From the NCBI RefSeq assembly GCF_024138395.1, contig NZ_JAMYDU010000004.1, positions 310,001-374,000 on the forward strand: DNA of 64,000 nucleotides, given 5' to 3'. Shown in pieces: positions 44,116 to 55,465 of the stretch. The notes under the pieces were generated by a model. That model was not told the origin of the DNA, searched no databases, and was given only the letters and a program-made list of their open reading frames with translations. Source of the DNA: Pseudomonas mandelii (GTDB lineage: Bacteria > Pseudomonadota > Gammaproteobacteria > Pseudomonadales > Pseudomonadaceae). The stretch's first letter is position 1. Each line of letters opens with the position of its first letter. The position numbers and the translations under genes are program-made.

Positions 44116-45507
44116 ATGAGTGTGATCATTGCCTTGGCAGCCCTCACGCTGCTAATGGTGGCTGCTTACCGTGGCTACAGCGTTATCCTCTTTGCCCCGA
44201 TCGCCGCCCTCGGTGCCGTCCTGCTCACCGACCCTTCCGCCGTTGCCCCCGTCTTCACCGGGGTGTTCATGGAAAAAATGGTCGGCTTCGTCAAACTGTA
44301 TTTCCCGGTGTTCCTGCTCGGTGCCGTGTTCGGCAAGTTGATCGAGTTGTCGGGCTTCTCCCGCTCCATCGTTGCCGCAGCCATTCGTGTGCTCGGCACT
44401 CGTCAGGCGATGCTGGTGATCGTGCTGGTCTGCGCCCTGCTCACTTATGGCGGCGTGTCGCTGTTTGTGGTGGTGTTTGCGGTCTACCCGTTTGCTGCCG
44501 AGATGTTCCGTCAGAGCAATATCCCCAAGCGTCTGATCCCGGCGACCATCGCCCTCGGCGCGTTCTCGTTCACCATGGACGCCCTGCCCGGCACGCCGCA
44601 GATCCAGAACATCATCCCCAGCACCTTCTTCAACACCACCGCCTGGGCCGCACCGTGGCTGGGTGTGATCGGCACAATTTTCGTGTTCTGCGCCGGCATG
44701 CTGTTTCTGCAGAGCCAGCGCAACAAAGCCCAGCGCAGCGGTGAGGGATATGGCTCAGCGTTGCGCAACGAGCCGGAAACCGCGCCGGACATCAAACTGC
44801 CCAACCCATGGATCGCGCTGTCGCCGCTGTTGATGATGGGCCTGATGAACCTGCTGTTCACCCGTTGGATTCCAGAGTGGTACGGCAAGACTCACAGCCT
44901 TTCGCTGCCGGGCATGGCAGCGCCCGTGACCACCGACATCGCCAAGCTGACGGCGATCTGGGCGGTCCAGGCGGCGTTGCTGGTGGGCATCGTCATGGTG
45001 CTGGTGTTCGCCTTTCAGACGATTCGCGGCAAGTTGGCCGAAGGCAGTAAAAGTGCGGTCAGCGGTGCACTGCTGGCGGCCATGAACACGGCGTCGGAAT
45101 ACGGTTTCGGTGCGGTGATCGCGTCGTTGCCGGGTTTTCTGGTGCTGTCCGGCTGGCTCAAAAGCATTCCCAATCCGCTGGTCAATGAAGCGATTACCGT
45201 GACCCTGCTGGCCGGTATCACCGGTTCGGCGTCGGGCGGCATGAGTATTGCCCTGGCGGCAATGTCCGAGACGTTCATCAGTGCCGCCCACGCCGCCAAT
45301 ATTCCGCTGGAAGTGCTGCACCGGGTCGCCGCGATGGCCAGTGGCGGCATGGACACCCTGCCGCACAACGGCGCGGTGATTACTTTGCTGGCGGTCACCG
45401 GTTTGACCCACCGCGAGGCCTACAAAGACATTTTCTGTATTACGCTGATCAAGACACTCGCTGTTTTTGTGGTGATCGGTACTTTCTACGCCACTGGCAT
45501 TGTGTGA
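44116..45507 (+). CDS. GntP-family permease, probable 3-hydroxybutyrate/short-chain hydroxyacid transporter
   Basis: 463 residues with about 12 membrane helices (first SVIIALAALTLLMVAAYRGY) and the GntP-family motif region GGISTLPHN-like as SGGMDTLPHNGAVITLLAVT near the C-terminus. GntP proteins are proton symporters of gluconate and similar acids. Position between the HbcR-type activator and the 3-hydroxybutyrate dehydrogenase points to D-3-hydroxybutyrate as substrate. AGGAGA precedes the ATG. A short gap to the next gene shows an operon. Confidence 0.88.
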   Translation: MSVIIALAALTLLMVAAYRGYSVILFAPIAALGAVLLTDPSAVAPVFTGVFMEKMVGFVKLYFPVFLLGAVFGKLIELSGFSRSIVAAAIRVLGTRQAMLVIVLVCALLTYGGVSLFVVVFAVYPFAAEMFRQSNIPKRLIPATIALGAFSFTMDALPGTPQIQNIIPSTFFNTTAWAAPWLGVIGTIFVFCAGMLFLQSQRNKAQRSGEGYGSALRNEPETAPDIKLPNPWIALSPLLMMGLMNLLFTRWIPEWYGKTHSLSLPGMAAPVTTDIAKLTAIWAVQAALLVGIVMVLVFAFQTIRGKLAEGSKSAVSGALLAAMNTASEYGFGAVIASLPGFLVLSGWLKSIPNPLVNEAITVTLLAGITGSASGGMSIALAAMSETFISAAHAANIPLEVLHRVAAMASGGMDTLPHNGAVITLLAVTGLTHREAYKDIFCITLIKTLAVFVVIGTFYATGIV

Positions 45508-45514
45508 GGTATTC

Positions 45515-46288
45515 ATGACGACTCTTTCGGGCAAGACCGCACTGGTCACCGGTTCCACCAGCGGCATCGGTCTGGGGATCGCCCTGAGCCTGGCCAAGGC
45601 TGGCGCCAACTTGATTCTCAACGGTTTCGGCGATGCGTCCTCGGTGGTTGCTGAAATCGAAAAATTCGGCGGCAAAGTCGGCCATCACCCGGCCGACGTC
45701 AGCGACCCGGCGCAGATCGCCGAGATGATTGAATACGCCGAGCGTGAGTTCGGCGGCGTGGATATCCTGGTCAACAACGCGGGCATCCAGCACGTGGCGT
45801 CGGTGGAAGATTTTCCGGTGGAGCGCTGGGATTCGATCATTGCGATCAACCTGTCGTCGGTGTTTCACAGCACCCGTTTGAGCCTGCCGGGGATGCGCAC
45901 CAAGGGCTGGGGACGAATCATCAACATCGCGTCAGTGCATGGCCAGGTCGGGTCGGTGGGCAAGGCGGCGTACGTCGCGGCCAAGCATGGTGTGATCGGC
46001 CTGACCAAGGTGGTCGGTCTGGAAACCGCTACGACGAACGTCACCTGCAATGCGATCTGCCCGGGTTGGGTGCTGACGCCGCTGGTGCAGAAGCAGATCG
46101 ATGATCGCGCCGCGACCGGGATCGACCCGCAGCAGGCGCAACATGATTTGCTGGCCGAGAAGCAACCGTCCCTGGAATTCGTGACGCCGCCGCAGCTGGG
46201 TGAGTTGGTGCTGTTTTTATGCAGCGAAGCCGGTAGCCAGGTGCGTGGCGCCGCGTGGAATATTGATGGTGGGTGGTTGGCGCAGTAA
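45515..46288 (+). CDS. D-3-hydroxybutyrate dehydrogenase (SDR)
   Basis: 257 residues from the ATG at 45,515 with GAGG upstream. Classical short-chain dehydrogenase: cofactor site TGSTSGIGLG, NNAG, catalytic Ser in NIASVHGQVGSVGKAAYVAA and the YxxxK pair (Tyr-Val-Ala-Ala-Lys). The C-terminus (QPSLEFVTPPQLGELVLFLC and GAAWNIDGGW) is that of bacterial 3-hydroxybutyrate dehydrogenases. It oxidises D-3-hydroxybutyrate to acetoacetate with NAD+. Co-transcribed with gntP. Confidence 0.93.
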   Translation: MTTLSGKTALVTGSTSGIGLGIALSLAKAGANLILNGFGDASSVVAEIEKFGGKVGHHPADVSDPAQIAEMIEYAEREFGGVDILVNNAGIQHVASVEDFPVERWDSIIAINLSSVFHSTRLSLPGMRTKGWGRIINIASVHGQVGSVGKAAYVAAKHGVIGLTKVVGLETATTNVTCNAICPGWVLTPLVQKQIDDRAATGIDPQQAQHDLLAEKQPSLEFVTPPQLGELVLFLCSEAGSQVRGAAWNIDGGWLAQ

Positions 46289-46314
46289 CCCGCCGCCAGC
46301 CCCCTGACATTGAT

Positions 46315-46414
46315 CGTTCCCACGCTCTGCGTGGGAATGCAGCCCGGGACGCTCTGCGTCCCAAAGCGGACGCAGAGCGTCCATTGAGGCATTCCCACGC
46401 AGAGCGTGGGAACG
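46315..46414. repeat. Nested palindromic repeat element, copy 1
   Basis: CGTTCCCACGCTCTGCGTGG begins and its mirror ends a 100-bp palindrome; inside lie smaller palindromes (GGACGCTCTGCGTCC; GGACGCAGAGCGTCC). A second copy is at 55,349. It lies between the dehydrogenase stop and the synthetase start, so it is part of the operon's leader or intergenic hairpin. The family is common in fluorescens-type genomes. Confidence 0.9.
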
Positions 46415-46428
46415 AGAGAGGCCAAGCC

Positions 46429-48384
<1,956 letters not shown>

Positions 48385-48398
48385 AACGTAGTTCCACT

Positions 48399-48486
48399 GT
48401 GGGAGCGGGCTTGCTCGCGAAAGAGGTCTATCAGCCAACATCCATGTTGAATGTGAAATCGTCTTCGCGAGCAAGCCCGCTCCCAC
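48399..48486. repeat. REPIN (inverted REP pair)
   Basis: GTGGGAGCGGGCTTGCTCGC at one end and its mirror at the other. The spacer contains the AACATCCATGTTGAATGTG segment, related to that in the REPINs at 59,124 and 62,745. Lies between convergent genes. Confidence 0.9.
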
Positions 48487-48507
48487 ATTTGATCGTCGTT
48501 GTCAGCG

Positions 48508-49617
48508 CTAGTCCACTAATCCCCACTCACCCGGCGGTGTATGGGGGCCGGGTGTAGTCTCGGCGTGCATTTTCAGGCGCAGTCGCAAGTTGTTCACCGA
48601 GTCCGCATGTTTCAACGCCTCTGCCTCATCGATCGCGCCCTCGGCGAACAGTTCGAACAGCGCCCCATCAAACGTCTGCATCCCCGCCTCTGACGACTTC
48701 TCCATAATCCCCTTGAGCTCGGAAAGCTCATTGCGCCGGATCAGGTCGCCGATGGTCGGCGTTCCCAGCATCACCTCCACCGCCGCCCGGCGCTGCCCAT
48801 CGCGGCTGCGCACCAAGCGCTGGGAAACAAACGCCTTGAGGTTATTGCCCAGGTCATGCAGTAGCTGCGTCCGGCGCTCTTCGGGAAAGAAGTTGATCAC
48901 GCGGTCCAGTGCCTGATTGGCGTTGTGCGCATGCAAAGTGGAAATTACCAGATGACCGGTATCGGCAAATGCCAGCGCATGCTCCATAGTCTCGCGGTCG
49001 CGAATTTCGCCGATCAGTACCACGTCCGGCGCCTGGCGCAGGGTGTTTTTCAACGCTGCATGAAAACTACGGGTGTCTACGCCGACCTCACGCTGGTTGA
49101 TGATCGACTTCTTGTGCCGATGAATAAACTCGACCGGGTCTTCGATGGTGATGATATGGCCGCTGCTGTGGCGATTGCGGTAATCGATCAGTGCCGCCAG
49201 CGAGGTCGACTTGCCTGAGCCGGTCGAACCGACGAACAATATCAGCCCTTGTTTGAGCATCACGGTTTCGAGCAGGACCGGTGGCAGCTTGAGGTCTTCG
49301 AAGCGCGGAATGTCGAGTTTGATGTTGCGCGCCACGATCGACACATCATTGCGCTGCTTGAAGATATTGAGCCGAAAGCGCCCGATCCCGGCCAGGGAAA
49401 GCGCTAGGTTCATTTCCAGTTCGCGATCGAACTCCAGGCGCTGTTCGGCGTCCATGATGGACGCGGCAATGGCCGCGATTTCTCCGGGCTTGAACGGTTG
49501 CTCGGCCAGGGATTTAAGCACACCGTCAAATTTCGCGCTGGGTGGCGCGCCCGTGGACAGGTAAAGATCGGAGCCATTGCGGCTGGCCAGAATTTGCAAC
49601 AGTGCATCGATTTCCAT
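48508..49617 (-). CDS. PilT/PilU-family secretion ATPase (PilU-like)
   Basis: 369 residues from the ATG at 49,617; an upstream in-frame TTG exists but lacks support. The N-terminal PAS-like domain has DLYLSTGAPPSAKFDGVLKS. The ATPase core has Walker A GSTGSGKST, the Asp box TIEDPVEFIHRHKKS, Walker B DVVLIGEIRD and the His box HLVISTLHAHNAN. C-terminal half close to PilU (MLGTPTIGDLIRRNEL). It powers pilus retraction as an accessory to PilT. It stands alone, away from pil genes, so it may be the stand-alone paralogue seen in fluorescens strains. Confidence 0.88.
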   Translation of the reverse strand: MEIDALLQILASRNGSDLYLSTGAPPSAKFDGVLKSLAEQPFKPGEIAAIAASIMDAEQRLEFDRELEMNLALSLAGIGRFRLNIFKQRNDVSIVARNIKLDIPRFEDLKLPPVLLETVMLKQGLILFVGSTGSGKSTSLAALIDYRNRHSSGHIITIEDPVEFIHRHKKSIINQREVGVDTRSFHAALKNTLRQAPDVVLIGEIRDRETMEHALAFADTGHLVISTLHAHNANQALDRVINFFPEERRTQLLHDLGNNLKAFVSQRLVRSRDGQRRAAVEVMLGTPTIGDLIRRNELSELKGIMEKSSEAGMQTFDGALFELFAEGAIDEAEALKHADSVNNLRLRLKMHAETTPGPHTPPGEWGLVD

Positions 49618-49737
49618 GGCAAAAAGCACCCGCGAAGCATTCAAATTGAAAAAATGATCCAAAACGGATCATTCAGCATCTACCACCCTGCAAGGATAGT
49701 AGACGCCGCCACACCGACTTACGCGCAGGACATTGTA

Positions 49738-52275
49738 ATGAACGCACCACCGACCGCCAGCGATGCCCAAGCCTTGATTGCCCGACTGGACTGGACAGAC
49801 AACCCGCTGGGCGCCTCCGATCACTGGCCGCAGAGCCTGCGCACCGCCGTGGACATTGTGATTCACTCACCGATGCCGATGCTGTTGCTGTGGGGCCCGC
49901 AGCTCACGCAGATCTACAACGACGGTTTCGCCTTCCTCGCCGGCAGCAAGCACCCACACGCTTTCGGACAACCGACGCACCTTATCTGGCCAGAACTGAA
50001 AGACTTCACCGACCCGATTTACAGCGCCGTCCTACAGGGCCAGGTGCGGACCTACAGCGAACAGCGCTTTACCCTCCAGCGCGACGGGCGCGATTCCGAC
50101 TTCTGGCTGGATTTGACCTACAGCCCCATTCGCAATGAAAACGCCGAGGTCGCCGGTATTCTGGTCACGGCCATCGAAACCAATGAACGCCGCCGCATCG
50201 CCCTGGAACTCGAGCAACGCTCCGCCGCGAGCCTCAAGGCCCAGCAGGAAACCGAGCAGCGCCTGCAACTGGCGCTGGCCGCCACCGATGCCGTTGGCAC
50301 CTGGGACTGGGACATCGGCGAAGACCGTTTCATCGCCGATGCCCACTTCGCCCAATTGCATGGCGTCGACGCAGCCCTGGCCAACCAGTTGCCCATCAGC
50401 GAATACCTCCATGGCGTGCACCCGGAAGACCGCGCCATGATTGCCCGCAGCATCAAGCATTGCATCACCCATGGCAGCGAGTACGCCGAGGAATATCGTT
50501 TGCTGCAAGCCGACGGCCAATTGCGCTGGGTGTTTGCCCGAGGCCGCTGCTACAAGGATCATCATGGCCGGCCGATTCGTTTCCTCGGCGCCGCATTGGA
50601 CCTGACCGAACGCAAACACATCGAACAAGCCCTTCGCCAGAGCCAGACCGAGCTGCAGCTGATCATCAATGCCATGCCCATCCTGATCAGTTACGTCGAC
50701 AGCGAGGAGCGCTTTCGTCTGAACAATGCCGCCTATCTGGAATGGTATGGCTTGACGCCCCAGGAACTTTACGGCCGCACCGTCCGTGAAGTGCTGGGCG
50801 ATGAAGCTTATGCCCTGCGCGCCGAACACATTGCCGAGGCGCTGAAAGGCAAGGCCTGCAGTTTCAGCATCAGCGCCGCGCATCGCGATGGCAGCACCCG
50901 TCAGGCCCTGATGAACTACCTGCCGCGTCATGGCGCGGATGGCGCGGTCAATGGTTTTTACATCTTCGTGATCGACGAGACTGAGCGCAAACAGACCGAA
51001 GAAGCCCTGCGCAACCTCAACGAAACCCTTGAAGAACGCGTGAGCGCCCGCACTCAGCAATTGGCCGAAGCCAACCAGCGACTGCAAAACGAGATGTTCG
51101 AACGCGAGCGCGCTGAAGACGCCTTGCGGCATGCGCAGAAAATGGAAGCGGTGGGACAGCTCACCGGCGGCATCGCCCATGACTTCAACAACATGCTCAC
51201 CGGGATCATCGGCAGCCTCGATTTGATGCAGCGCTACATTGCCGACGGGCGTGCCGCCGAGATTGGTCGCTTCACCGAAGCCGCGGTGTCCTCGGCCCAC
51301 CGCGCCGCCGCCCTGACCCATCGTCTGCTGGCGTTCTCCCGACGCCAGTCGCTGGATCGCAAGCCGCTTGATGCCAACCAACTGGTGCATTCTCTGGAAG
51401 ATTTGTTCCGCCGGACCAAGGGCGACCATATCGAGCTCAGAATGCAGTTGGCCGATGAAGTCTGGCCGGTCAGTACTGACGTCAGCCAACTGGAGAACGC
51501 CCTGCTCAACCTCGTGATCAATGCCCGGGATGCGATGCCCGAAGGCGGCGAGCTGCTGATCGAAACCGCCAACGTTCACCTCGACGGTAGCGACATTACC
51601 CCTCTGGAACCGGTCAGGGCCGGGGATTACCTGATGATTGCCGTTAGCGACAACGGCACCGGCATGACCCCGACAGTATTGGCCAAGGCCTTCGACCCGT
51701 TTTTCACCACCAAACCCATCGGCCAGGGCACCGGCCTTGGGCTCTCAATGATCTATGGCTTCGCCCAGCAATCGGGCGGGCACGTCAATCTTCACAGCCT
51801 GCCGGGCCAGGGCACCTGCGTTCGGCTGTATCTGCCACGGTTGCACGTCGCGGTGCCGGAACTCACGTTGGTGCCGCTCACCGGCGAAACACCGGCTGCG
51901 GTGGCCGGTGAAACCGTGGTGCTGGTGGAAGACGATCCGGCAGTGCGCATGCTGGTGCTCGACCTGCTTAATGAGTTGGGTTATCACGCCCATGAAGCCG
52001 AAGACGCGAAGGCCGCCCTGCCTTTGCTGGAATCCGACCTGCGGGTCGATCTGCTGGTGACCGATGTCGGGTTGCCGGGCATGAACGGTCGGCAACTGGC
52101 GGAAATCGCGCGTCAGCACCGCCCCGACCTCAAGGTGCTGTTCATGACCGGTTATGCGGAAAAAGCCGCCGAACGCCAGGGTTTCCTGGAAGAAGGCATG
52201 GACATGGTGGCCAAACCCTTTTCCATTGACCTGTTGGCCAACAAGATTCGCACGATGATCGGCCAAGCGGACTGA
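49738..52275 (+). CDS. Hybrid sensor histidine kinase with PAS domains and receiver
   Basis: 845 residues from the ATG at 49,738. No membrane segments, so a soluble sensor. Order: an N-terminal PAS-like domain (about 20-170), a PAS (about 175-300, AATDAVGTWDWDIGEDRFIA), a third PAS (about 315-425, INAMPILISYVDSEERFRLN), coiled coil (about 430-470), HisKA with phospho-acceptor His481 (GGIAHDFNNMLTGIIG), HATPase (NARDAMPEGGELLI, GTGLGLSMIYGF) and a C-terminal receiver with Asp776 (LLVTDVGLPGMNG). No cognate regulator is adjacent. Signal unknown. Divergent from the PilU-like gene. Confidence 0.9.
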   Translation: MNAPPTASDAQALIARLDWTDNPLGASDHWPQSLRTAVDIVIHSPMPMLLLWGPQLTQIYNDGFAFLAGSKHPHAFGQPTHLIWPELKDFTDPIYSAVLQGQVRTYSEQRFTLQRDGRDSDFWLDLTYSPIRNENAEVAGILVTAIETNERRRIALELEQRSAASLKAQQETEQRLQLALAATDAVGTWDWDIGEDRFIADAHFAQLHGVDAALANQLPISEYLHGVHPEDRAMIARSIKHCITHGSEYAEEYRLLQADGQLRWVFARGRCYKDHHGRPIRFLGAALDLTERKHIEQALRQSQTELQLIINAMPILISYVDSEERFRLNNAAYLEWYGLTPQELYGRTVREVLGDEAYALRAEHIAEALKGKACSFSISAAHRDGSTRQALMNYLPRHGADGAVNGFYIFVIDETERKQTEEALRNLNETLEERVSARTQQLAEANQRLQNEMFERERAEDALRHAQKMEAVGQLTGGIAHDFNNMLTGIIGSLDLMQRYIADGRAAEIGRFTEAAVSSAHRAAALTHRLLAFSRRQSLDRKPLDANQLVHSLEDLFRRTKGDHIELRMQLADEVWPVSTDVSQLENALLNLVINARDAMPEGGELLIETANVHLDGSDITPLEPVRAGDYLMIAVSDNGTGMTPTVLAKAFDPFFTTKPIGQGTGLGLSMIYGFAQQSGGHVNLHSLPGQGTCVRLYLPRLHVAVPELTLVPLTGETPAAVAGETVVLVEDDPAVRMLVLDLLNELGYHAHEAEDAKAALPLLESDLRVDLLVTDVGLPGMNGRQLAEIARQHRPDLKVLFMTGYAEKAAERQGFLEEGMDMVAKPFSIDLLANKIRTMIGQAD

Positions 52276-52341
52276 GTTAAGGCATAATCGCGCGCCCCAC
52301 GCTGGCACCAACATAGCCACCACCGTTGCAAGGTACTGCCA

Positions 52342-52617
52342 ATGAAAGCCCAAGCCCGCCATATTTTGGTGAAAACCTCGGAAGAAGCCGAGCAGCTCAA
52401 ACAACGCATCGCCAAGGGCGAAGCCTTCGATGTGCTGGCCAGGAAATACTCCACGTGCCCGTCCGGCAAACGCGGCGGCGATCTGGGCGAAGTGCGGCCC
52501 GGGCAGATGGTTGGGGTGATTGATGCAGTGATCTTCAAAAAACCGCTGCGGGTGGTGCATGGGCCGATCAAGAGCAAGTTTGGTTATCACCTGGTGCAGG
52601 TGTTTTATCGGGATTGA
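52342..52617 (+). CDS. Peptidyl-prolyl isomerase, parvulin (second copy)
   Basis: 91 residues, single rotamase domain: QARHILVKTSEEAEQLKQRI, FDVLARKYSTCPSGKRGGDL, GEVRPGQMVGVIDAVIFKKP and KFGYHLVQVFYRD. It is about 60 percent like the parvulin at 36,276 by eye, so a paralogue. No signal peptide. It may be co-transcribed with the kinase gene 66 bp upstream. Confidence 0.9.
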   Translation: MKAQARHILVKTSEEAEQLKQRIAKGEAFDVLARKYSTCPSGKRGGDLGEVRPGQMVGVIDAVIFKKPLRVVHGPIKSKFGYHLVQVFYRD

Positions 52618-52664
52618 TGGGCTTGGAAGCTGGGCAAATCCTCCCTGATGCACACACCCCTCCC

Positions 52665-52759
52665 GTAGGAGCTGCCGAAGGCTGCGATCTTTTGATCTTG
52701 ATTTTCAGCGATTCCGAGAAGATCAAGATCAAAAGATCGCAGCCTTCGGCAGCTCCTAC
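52665..52759. repeat. REP-type inverted pair with GATCAAGATC core
   Basis: GTAGGAGCTGCCGAAGGCTG and its mirror enclose a second inverted pair (GATCTTGAT/ATCAAGATC), so almost the whole 95 bp is one long palindrome. A related pair is at 60,899-61,036. It lies between convergent genes. Confidence 0.88.
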
Positions 52760-52771
52760 AGGGATTGCATT

Positions 52772-53707
52772 TCAATCCTTGGGAATGAGTGCCCCAGGCA
52801 CCTGAATCACCCGACTCGCCAATCGATGCCCCGCCTCGGCAGCCTCAACCGGGCTACCACCCTTAAGCCGACAAGCCAAATACGCGGCACTGAACGAATC
52901 CCCCGCCGCCGTGGTGTCCACCACCCGTTCGACCACCTGCGCCGGCACTTTGAACGACTCACCGTCATAGCGAATCAGACACGCCTCGGCACCGCGTTTA
53001 AGCACCACTTCCGGCGTGCCCATCTGCTCGTAAGCGGCAAACACCGCCGCGCAATCGGAAAAGTGGAACAGCGCCTTCTCGTCGTCAACCGTCAGCAACG
53101 CCAGGTCGATATAGGGCAGAACGCTGCGATAAGCCGCCCGTGCCTCTTCAATCGACGCCCACAAGCGTGGTCGATAGTTGTTGTCGAACACGATCCGCGC
53201 ATCCCGCTGCCGAGCTTCGATCAGGGTTTCCAGAAGCTTTTCCCGCCCCTGCACACCGAGCACCGCCAGGGTGATGCCGCTGAAATACAACACGTCGTAA
53301 TCCGGCAGCGCCGCCAGAATCGGCGCGGCCGCCGGGGTGGTGAAGCAATCGCGCACTGCCGCTTCGTTGCGCCAGTAGAGAAAACGCCGCTCGCCGGCCG
53401 CATCGGTCTGGATGCAATACAGGCCAGGCAAGCGACCGGGCAAACGCTGGACCATGTCCAGGCCAATGTTTTCGCTGGCCCAGCTCTGGCACATCGCGTC
53501 GCTGAAACTGTCGTCGCCCAGGGCGGTGACGTAATCCACCGTGCCGTCATCGCCCAGCTCACGGGCCAGGTAGACCGCGGTGTTCAGGGTATCGCCGCCG
53601 AAGCTTTGTTGCAGCGTGCCATTGGCGCGCTGCTGCAATTCGATCATGCACTCGCCGATCAGGGCGATGCGCGGGGTGTTGGGGCCCAAGGGGCTGATGC
53701 TGCTCAT
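52772..53707 (-). CDS. kdgK: PfkB-family sugar kinase, probable 2-keto-3-deoxygluconate kinase
   Basis: 311 residues. Start IALIGECMIELQQRANGTLQ is the KdgK-type N-terminus; GGDTLNTAVYLARELG follows; the PfkB signature 2 with the catalytic base is VDTTAAGDSFSAAYLACRLK (Asp in the TAAGD motif). It phosphorylates 2-keto-3-deoxygluconate in the cytoplasm. It lies downstream of a D-amino-acid deaminase, with which it is probably co-transcribed, and 78 bp separate them. Confidence 0.8.
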   Translation of the reverse strand: MSSISPLGPNTPRIALIGECMIELQQRANGTLQQSFGGDTLNTAVYLARELGDDGTVDYVTALGDDSFSDAMCQSWASENIGLDMVQRLPGRLPGLYCIQTDAAGERRFLYWRNEAAVRDCFTTPAAAPILAALPDYDVLYFSGITLAVLGVQGREKLLETLIEARQRDARIVFDNNYRPRLWASIEEARAAYRSVLPYIDLALLTVDDEKALFHFSDCAAVFAAYEQMGTPEVVLKRGAEACLIRYDGESFKVPAQVVERVVDTTAAGDSFSAAYLACRLKGGSPVEAAEAGHRLASRVIQVPGALIPKD

Positions 53708-53784
53708 CGTTGTGGGGTCTCTGGTGTTTCGGTGGTGTCTGGGCGGACGTCTTCGCGAGCAAGCCCGCGCCTCGGTCTGGAGCC

Positions 53785-55002
53785 TTAGAAACAGGTTTCC
53801 ATGGTTTCGATGACATTCAGTTGCTCATCCACCAGACACCCGATACGCCACTTGTCGAACGTCAGGCACGGGTGCGAAGTACCGAACGAAATGATATCGC
53901 CCACCCGCAACTCAACCCCCGGCGCCACGGTCATGAACGCATGCTGGTCCATCACTGCCGTCACCTTGCAGGCACTCACGTCATCGCCAATCGCCGGCAC
54001 CACGCCGGCCTTGTAACGCAACAATGGCACGGGCAAACCGGCGTCATAGGCGACGTCGCGTTTGCCCAGGGCGATCACCGCAAAACCCGGTTCCGGCAGT
54101 GACTGCACGTGCGCCCAGACTTCCAGCGCCGGGCGCAAACCTTCGTGCAGGTCGCTGCGACGGTCGAGCACGCAGCATTGCGCTTCTTTGTAGATGCCAT
54201 GATCGTGGGCCACGTAACTGCCGGGGCGCAGCACGCTGAGGAAACGCCCGCCGGCATTCTGCGTTTCGAACGACTCGGCGATCAGGTCGTACCAGGCCGA
54301 ACCCGAAGCGGTGATGATCGGCTTGGCAATAGCGAACGCACCACTGTCCTGCAACTGCACTGCCAGTCGCACCAGTGAATCGGCAAAATCGCGAATGCCG
54401 GTCACCGCGTGATCACCGTGGATGACGCCTTCGTAACCCTCGATGCCAGTCAGTGCCAGCGCCGGTTGAGCCGCTATCGCCTCGGCCAGCGCCAGCACTT
54501 CGGCTTCGGTGCGGCAACCGCAACGACCGCCGACCACGCCGTACTCGATCATCACGTTCAGGTGCACACCGCGCGAGGCGAAATACGCGCCGAGGTCCGC
54601 GACGTTATCCGGGTGATCAACCATGCAATAGAAATCGAAGGTCGGGTCTGCCAACAGATCGGCAATCAGTGCCATGTTCGGTGTACCGACCAATTGGTTA
54701 GCCATCAGCACCCGATGCACGCCATGGGCGTAAGCCGCGCGGGTTTGCGTGGCGCTGGCCAGGGTGATGCCCCAGGCACCGGCGTCCAGTTGGCGGCGAA
54801 ACAGCGCCGGGGTCATGCTGGTTTTACCGTGCGGCGCCAGTTCCGCGCCGCTATTGCTGACGAAGTCCTGCATCCAGCGAATGTTGTGTTCCAGCGCGTC
54901 GCGGTGCAGCACCAGCGCCGGCAGGCTGACGTCACGCACCAGATTGGCGCCAGTGTGGGCAAAACCCTTTTCCACGGTGGCAGTATTTTTGGCAGAAAAC
55001 AT
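53785..55002 (-). CDS. PLP-dependent amino acid deaminase (D-serine/threonine dehydratase, DSD1 type)
   Basis: 405 residues from the ATG at 55,002 with AGGAG upstream. Alanine-racemase-like N-terminal barrel with the PLP lysine in LAPHGKTSM (about 60) and the DSD1-family C-terminal domain, where His and Cys for zinc are in VAVMDQHAFM (as TAVMDQHAF) and SHPCLTFDKW. It deaminates D-amino acids to keto acids. RidA, which clears reactive enamines released by such enzymes, lies just upstream in the same direction. Confidence 0.85.
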   Translation of the reverse strand: MFSAKNTATVEKGFAHTGANLVRDVSLPALVLHRDALEHNIRWMQDFVSNSGAELAPHGKTSMTPALFRRQLDAGAWGITLASATQTRAAYAHGVHRVLMANQLVGTPNMALIADLLADPTFDFYCMVDHPDNVADLGAYFASRGVHLNVMIEYGVVGGRCGCRTEAEVLALAEAIAAQPALALTGIEGYEGVIHGDHAVTGIRDFADSLVRLAVQLQDSGAFAIAKPIITASGSAWYDLIAESFETQNAGGRFLSVLRPGSYVAHDHGIYKEAQCCVLDRRSDLHEGLRPALEVWAHVQSLPEPGFAVIALGKRDVAYDAGLPVPLLRYKAGVVPAIGDDVSACKVTAVMDQHAFMTVAPGVELRVGDIISFGTSHPCLTFDKWRIGCLVDEQLNVIETMETCF

Positions 55003-55191
55003 GGTCGAACTCCTCACATTCGCGGCCGCAGGCAGCCATTGTTATTCGTTGATGCGACGGGGCCAGGCTGTTGGCGCTGTCAATCAGCACCCGGCGATAG
55101 TCGTTGTAATTGTTCTTCGCATCGGCCCGTGGGGCGGCGAAGCAATGGGTAAAGGTATCTTCGGTCATGTCAGTGTTCACATTCAAAGTGC
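55003..55191. other. Short intergenic stretch with a possible truncated frame
   Basis: A minus-strand frame begins at an ATG at about 55,168 (MTEDTFTHCFAAPRADAKNN, then YNDYRRVLIDSANSLAPSHQ) and runs into the start of the deaminase gene. It may be a decayed regulator N-terminus or a leader. It has no recognised domain. Confidence 0.3.
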
Positions 55192-55283
55192 CTGTAGGAG
55201 CGAGGCTTGCCCGCGAAGAATGCACCGCGGTTTTTCAGGTATTACGCGTCATCGTTCTTCGCGGGCAAGCCTCGCTCCTACAG
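55192..55283. repeat. REPIN (inverted REP pair)
   Basis: CTGTAGGAGCGAGGCTTGCC at one end and its mirror at the other. The spacer (GAATGCACCGCGGTTTTTCA...) is nearly the same as in the REPIN at 57,289. Confidence 0.92.
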
Positions 55284-55348
55284 ATTCCGCCTTAACTGAC
55301 AGGCATTAAGGCTAGCCCGCGAAGAATCCACCACAATTCTCAGGTCTT

Positions 55349-55454
55349 GATCGTTCCCACGCTCTGCGTGGGAATGCATCCCGTGACGCTCTGCGTCACA
55401 AAGCGGACGCGGAGCGTCCATGGCGGCATTACCACGCAGAGCGTGGGAACGATC
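55349..55454. repeat. Nested palindromic repeat element, copy 2
   Basis: Same family as 46,315: GATCGTTCCCACGCTCTGCG at one end and its mirror at the other, with internal GTGACGCTCTGCGTCAC palindrome. The inner palindromes differ by compensating changes (GGGACG...CGTCCC in copy 1, GTGACG...CGTCAC here), which keeps pairing. Confidence 0.9.
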
Positions 55455-55465
55455 GGTTCCGGAAC

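Noticed and set aside
50032..51579. A 515-codon open frame opposite the histidine kinase gene
   Set aside because: Shadow of high-GC coding on the other strand; the kinase domains are unambiguous. The same applies to the long frame opposite yejF.
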